Assembly (NCBI GenBank): GCA_024276395.1
Contig: JAJRXH010000052.1
Span: 1 to 17,226, forward strand
DNA from: an archaeon
Lineage (GTDB): Archaea; Asgardarchaeota; Heimdallarchaeia; Hodarchaeales; S146-22
Length of the DNA: 17,226 bases
Reading direction: 5' to 3'
In this document: positions 15,107-17,226 of the stretch, one piece after another
How the letters are laid out: every line of letters begins with the position of its first letter
How positions within the stretch are numbered: the stretch's first letter is position 1
Notes under the pieces: model-generated
Told to the model about the DNA's origin: nothing
Database searches by the model: none
Seen by the model: the letters and a program-made list of their open reading frames with translations, nothing else
Made by a program: the position numbers and the translations under genes

Positions 15107-16264
15107 TCAGTTCCTTTTTTTCTTCAGAATGGTGAATCTAACAATAGGAACGACATAAGAAGGTTTTTCAAAACCAACATTCTGGCAAATTTGCTCAAAT
15201 TTCCTAACATCAATGAATCCATGGGCACCTTTCACTGTTCTAATTGCCCATGAATAGTAAGGAGGGCGAAAAGGGTGATATCCCGTGAAGGATACAAATA
15301 CCCCACCAGGTTTAAGCACGCGATGAATCTCCTCTAATACTTTGGGAATGTTTGTCCAATGGAGGACGAAATTGGCAAGTGCATAATCAAAAGTATTATC
15401 GTCATAAGGAATCTCTTCAGCATTTCCCAATGTGAAAGTGGGAGGATGCTGCTGAATGGCCTCAACCATTTGAGCAATCAAGTCATCACGATTTCGTACA
15501 CTGCGATAATAGTCAAACAATTCTATCATGTACTTCAAATGATCTACATACTCAGCCCTAGCAATGCGAAGGAACTCCTCGGTTGGATCAAGGCCATGGA
15601 CTTCAACCAGCCCACGACGGGGGAAATTGGAATCACTCCTGTTAAAACCTTTATCATACAGCCAACGCCAAGCGGACACCGTGCTATAACCTGGACCACA
15701 ACCTATATCTAAAAATTTGGTATTAGGCTTGAAAGAGAGCATTGTTAACAAGCAACGACGAGATACTTCGTACATCTTGGCGGTAAGAGCCAAGTCCCAC
15801 GTGAACGTACGATATTCATCTGTATATTCTCGATACGCACCACGCAGCAAACTACCAACACCACGACATAACTCTCTCATAACCTTCGTGACATGTGGAC
15901 CAAAAAAGTTCGGAACTGGGGTAGGAGGCAGCATAAAGTCGTTAACTAACTCATAGAACGGCTCGCCATTATTGTTTGAATGTTTGTGAACTTTTAGAAG
16001 ATTGTCATTGACCAACGTGGACAAAATTTCTCGTAACAAATCAACATTGACATAATCATAACGATTAATAAAATCATTGATGCTACGTGGGCTTTCACGC
16101 AAGAAAGACTTCCAATTCTCACCATCTTCATCAAAAAGGCCATGTAGAACGGCATATTTAAAAAAGTCATCCATTACTTGGGCATCTTTTCTTATAGACT
16201 TAACAACAGCACGTAGCTCCTTAATCACGCGACGATGTAGGAATATATTTTTCGAATAGCCCAT
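15107..16264 (-). CDS. Class I SAM-dependent methyltransferase with winged-helix-like N-terminus (385 aa)
   Basis: The C-terminal half is a standard small-molecule-type methyltransferase. It has the SAM motif DIGCGPGYS at 186-194, an acidic HGLDPTEE ribose-binding segment, NAEEIPYDDNTFDYALANFVLHW (motifs of the UbiE/Methyltransf_11 kind) and EIHRVLKPGGVFVSF. The first 110 residues are helical and end in a pattern like a winged helix (VDLLREILSTLVNDNLLKVHK), as seen in dimerising O-methyltransferases. The segment at 111-180 is again helical and links the two. I use the ATG at 16264, nine bases after AAGGTG (16274-16279); the frame's earlier GTG lies inside that site. Substrate unknown: quinone, lipid or secondary-metabolite O-methylation are all possible. 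It is convergent to the small membrane protein and downstream of the partial helical gene on the same strand. Confidence 0.85.
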   Translation of the reverse strand: MGYSKNIFLHRRVIKELRAVVKSIRKDAQVMDDFFKYAVLHGLFDEDGENWKSFLRESPRSINDFINRYDYVNVDLLREILSTLVNDNLLKVHKHSNNNGEPFYELVNDFMLPPTPVPNFFGPHVTKVMRELCRGVGSLLRGAYREYTDEYRTFTWDLALTAKMYEVSRRCLLTMLSFKPNTKFLDIGCGPGYSTVSAWRWLYDKGFNRSDSNFPRRGLVEVHGLDPTEEFLRIARAEYVDHLKYMIELFDYYRSVRNRDDLIAQMVEAIQQHPPTFTLGNAEEIPYDDNTFDYALANFVLHWTNIPKVLEEIHRVLKPGGVFVSFTGYHPFRPPYYSWAIRTVKGAHGFIDVRKFEQICQNVGFEKPSYVVPIVRFTILKKKRN

Positions 16265-16273
16265 GAAACAATT

Positions 16274-16279
16274 CACCTT
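16274..16279 (-). promoter_or_regulatory. Ribosome binding site that sets the methyltransferase start
   Basis: Minus-strand AAGGTG lies nine bases before the ATG at 16262-16264. This is the same arrangement as for E2 and E3, with the in-frame GTG of the motif giving a false longer reading. Confidence 0.6.
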
Positions 16280-16373
16280 CCTTTTACGGATCGTACCTGT
16301 TCATCTTACTAATCATTTCCAAAAATGAAACGAAAGATAACATCAACATTGGTAGACAGATCACGATGTCAGA

Positions 16374-16389
16374 AGATCTAGCTAGATCT
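16374..16389. repeat. 16-bp perfect palindrome overlapping a stop codon
   Basis: AGATCTAGCTAGATCT reads identically on both strands. It covers the first two bases of the TAG stop of the partial gene (stop at 16388-16390) and lies 110 bases before the methyltransferase ATG. An adjoining AGACGTCT (16391-16398) is a second, 8-base palindrome. It could be an operator for the methyltransferase gene or a cruciform/terminator element. Confidence 0.6.
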
Positions 16390-17226
16390 AGACGTCTTCA
16401 TTGATGACAAGAGGCAAACGTCTAAAACTGATTGCCATGGTCTTGTACATGATCTTATAGAGACGAACAGAGTCAATTTCATCAGTTAAAGAATCAAGAT
16501 TAATTATATTATGATATGCTGCTGCAAATGACAACTGACCAGTAATCATGTAAAGGAGAATATCTCTAAGAGATTTTTGTTGTACTTCAGGTAATCGTTC
16601 AGTGATCAACACTCGATCCACAATTCCTTCAAGTACCAGTCTCTCTTCAGCTTTAGTCTTCACCTTAACAGAGTATATTATCTCTGTCAGAAGTGACAAG
16701 AGAAAAACTTTCATTTCTTCAATAGGGCGTGAGTCTTCCATTTTAGCGTATCTACAGAGATCGTCCAAAAATTGAGTTTTTGCAGTAATCTTGAAAAAAT
16801 GGTCTAATTGTTCTAGCGTAGGAAACATGGAAGATCTAATGTCCCTAAACAGCCCATTTTCATCTTTCAAGGATACCAGATTGACAAATGACTCCATAAT
16901 CTCGATGAACATCCTAAAAACAAGTTCACAACGGGTTTTTAATTCTTGTTTCATTAAAACGATGAAAAAGCTTGACGTCTCAGAGGATGGAGAGGACTTA
17001 TCTCTTGCTGCCTGTAGCCATAAACTTGGAAACCAAATAAGACCAAGTAAGTTTCCATATTCAATAGTTAACGGTAATTCCGGCAATTTCCGATACAAAT
17101 TCTGATATTCCATGATTTTTTTTGATAAACGTGACAACAACTGCTGTTCATTCACCCGCGAATCAAGAAAAAATAATTCAGCGTGTACCCTTGAGCCAAC
17201 CTCCAATGAATTCTCATCAATCGTGA
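16388..17226 (-). CDS. Hypothetical helical protein, N-terminus beyond the window (at least 279 aa)
   Basis: I do not recognise the family. The frame is open to the right edge of the window, so the gene is probably 5'-truncated here; the only in-window candidate near there is a TTG at 17206, which happens to precede GAGGTT and is unconvincing as a start. The visible part is almost entirely amphipathic helix, with no signal peptide, membrane span, metal-binding motif or nucleotide-binding motif seen. Cysteines are few. The all-helical layout would be compatible with the ligand-binding part of a TetR-type regulator whose DNA-binding end lies outside, but I see no diagnostic motif for that. It is on the same strand as the methyltransferase, 123 bases upstream of its ATG, with the 16-bp palindrome between. 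Confidence 0.6.
   Translation of the reverse strand, partial: TIDENSLEVGSRVHAELFFLDSRVNEQQLLSRLSKKIMEYQNLYRKLPELPLTIEYGNLLGLIWFPSLWLQAARDKSSPSSETSSFFIVLMKQELKTRCELVFRMFIEIMESFVNLVSLKDENGLFRDIRSSMFPTLEQLDHFFKITAKTQFLDDLCRYAKMEDSRPIEEMKVFLLSLLTEIIYSVKVKTKAEERLVLEGIVDRVLITERLPEVQQKSLRDILLYMITGQLSFAAAYHNIINLDSLTDEIDSVRLYKIMYKTMAISFRRLPLVINEDV

Noticed and set aside
1..17226. CRISPR array, tRNA, rRNA, insertion sequence or integration site
   Set aside because: No regularly spaced direct repeats, no recognisable tRNA or rRNA, no transposase or integrase, and no terminal repeat pairs were seen.

Overview
The window looks like archaeal chromosome of low-to-moderate G+C (roughly 40% by eye). The clearest marker is a deoxyhypusine synthase, a gene of archaea and eukaryotes, with its catalytic Ser-Trp-Gly-Lys-Ile motif intact. 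Archaeal-type translation signals (GAGGTG, AAGGTG, AGGTGATC) sit before most starts, and TATA-like boxes with very short leaders precede others. A complete lipoate-dependent 2-oxoacid dehydrogenase complex, an AidB-type acyl-CoA dehydrogenase and a MidA/NDUFAF7-like methyltransferase suggest a heterotrophic, possibly oxygen-using lineage. A Heimdall-type Asgard or a Thermoplasmata-like lineage would fit, but the lineage is inference.

Layout. 1-331 is non-coding leader. 332-2038 (+) is an AidB/ACAD11-like acyl-CoA dehydrogenase. 2072-2446 (-) is a small LpdD-like protein (prenylated-flavin decarboxylase chaperone family). It is divergent from a lipoate-protein ligase (2511-3341, +), and one TATA-like element appears to serve both. 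3387-8495 (-) is the 2-oxoacid dehydrogenase cluster, transcribed E1 alpha, E1 beta, E2, E3; E3 has a longer upstream gap with its own TATA-like boxes. 8496-9022 is a long non-coding region. 9023-10189 (+) is the MidA-like methyltransferase; its 3' end overlaps that of a metallo-beta-lactamase hydrolase (10166 to about 10888, -). Then come deoxyhypusine synthase (10998-11957, +), an N6-adenine DNA methylase without a visible restriction partner (12045-14369, +) and a small membrane protein (14406-14753, +). 14754-15106 is a convergent gap. 15107-16264 (-) is a class I SAM methyltransferase with a winged-helix-like N-terminal part. 16388 to the right edge (-) is a helical protein of unknown function, cut by the window.

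How the genes fit together. Lipoate ligase charges the lipoyl lysine of E2. E1 alpha/beta decarboxylate a 2-oxoacid onto that lipoyl arm, E2 transfers the acyl group to CoA, and E3 reoxidises the lipoamide. The E1 subunits carry motifs typical of branched-chain 2-oxoacid dehydrogenases, while E2 looks more like the pyruvate enzyme, so the substrate is open. An acyl-CoA dehydrogenase 0.5 kb from the ligase would suit branched-chain acyl-CoA oxidation. The rest is housekeeping (hypusine formation), three methyltransferases of different classes, and unknowns. I saw no transposase, CRISPR array, rRNA or tRNA gene, and no clear multi-gene novel system. The best leads are the orphan LpdD-like protein, the MidA-like methyltransferase, the solitary DNA methylase with its small membrane neighbour, an excess of CACGTG sites, and a 16-bp palindrome.
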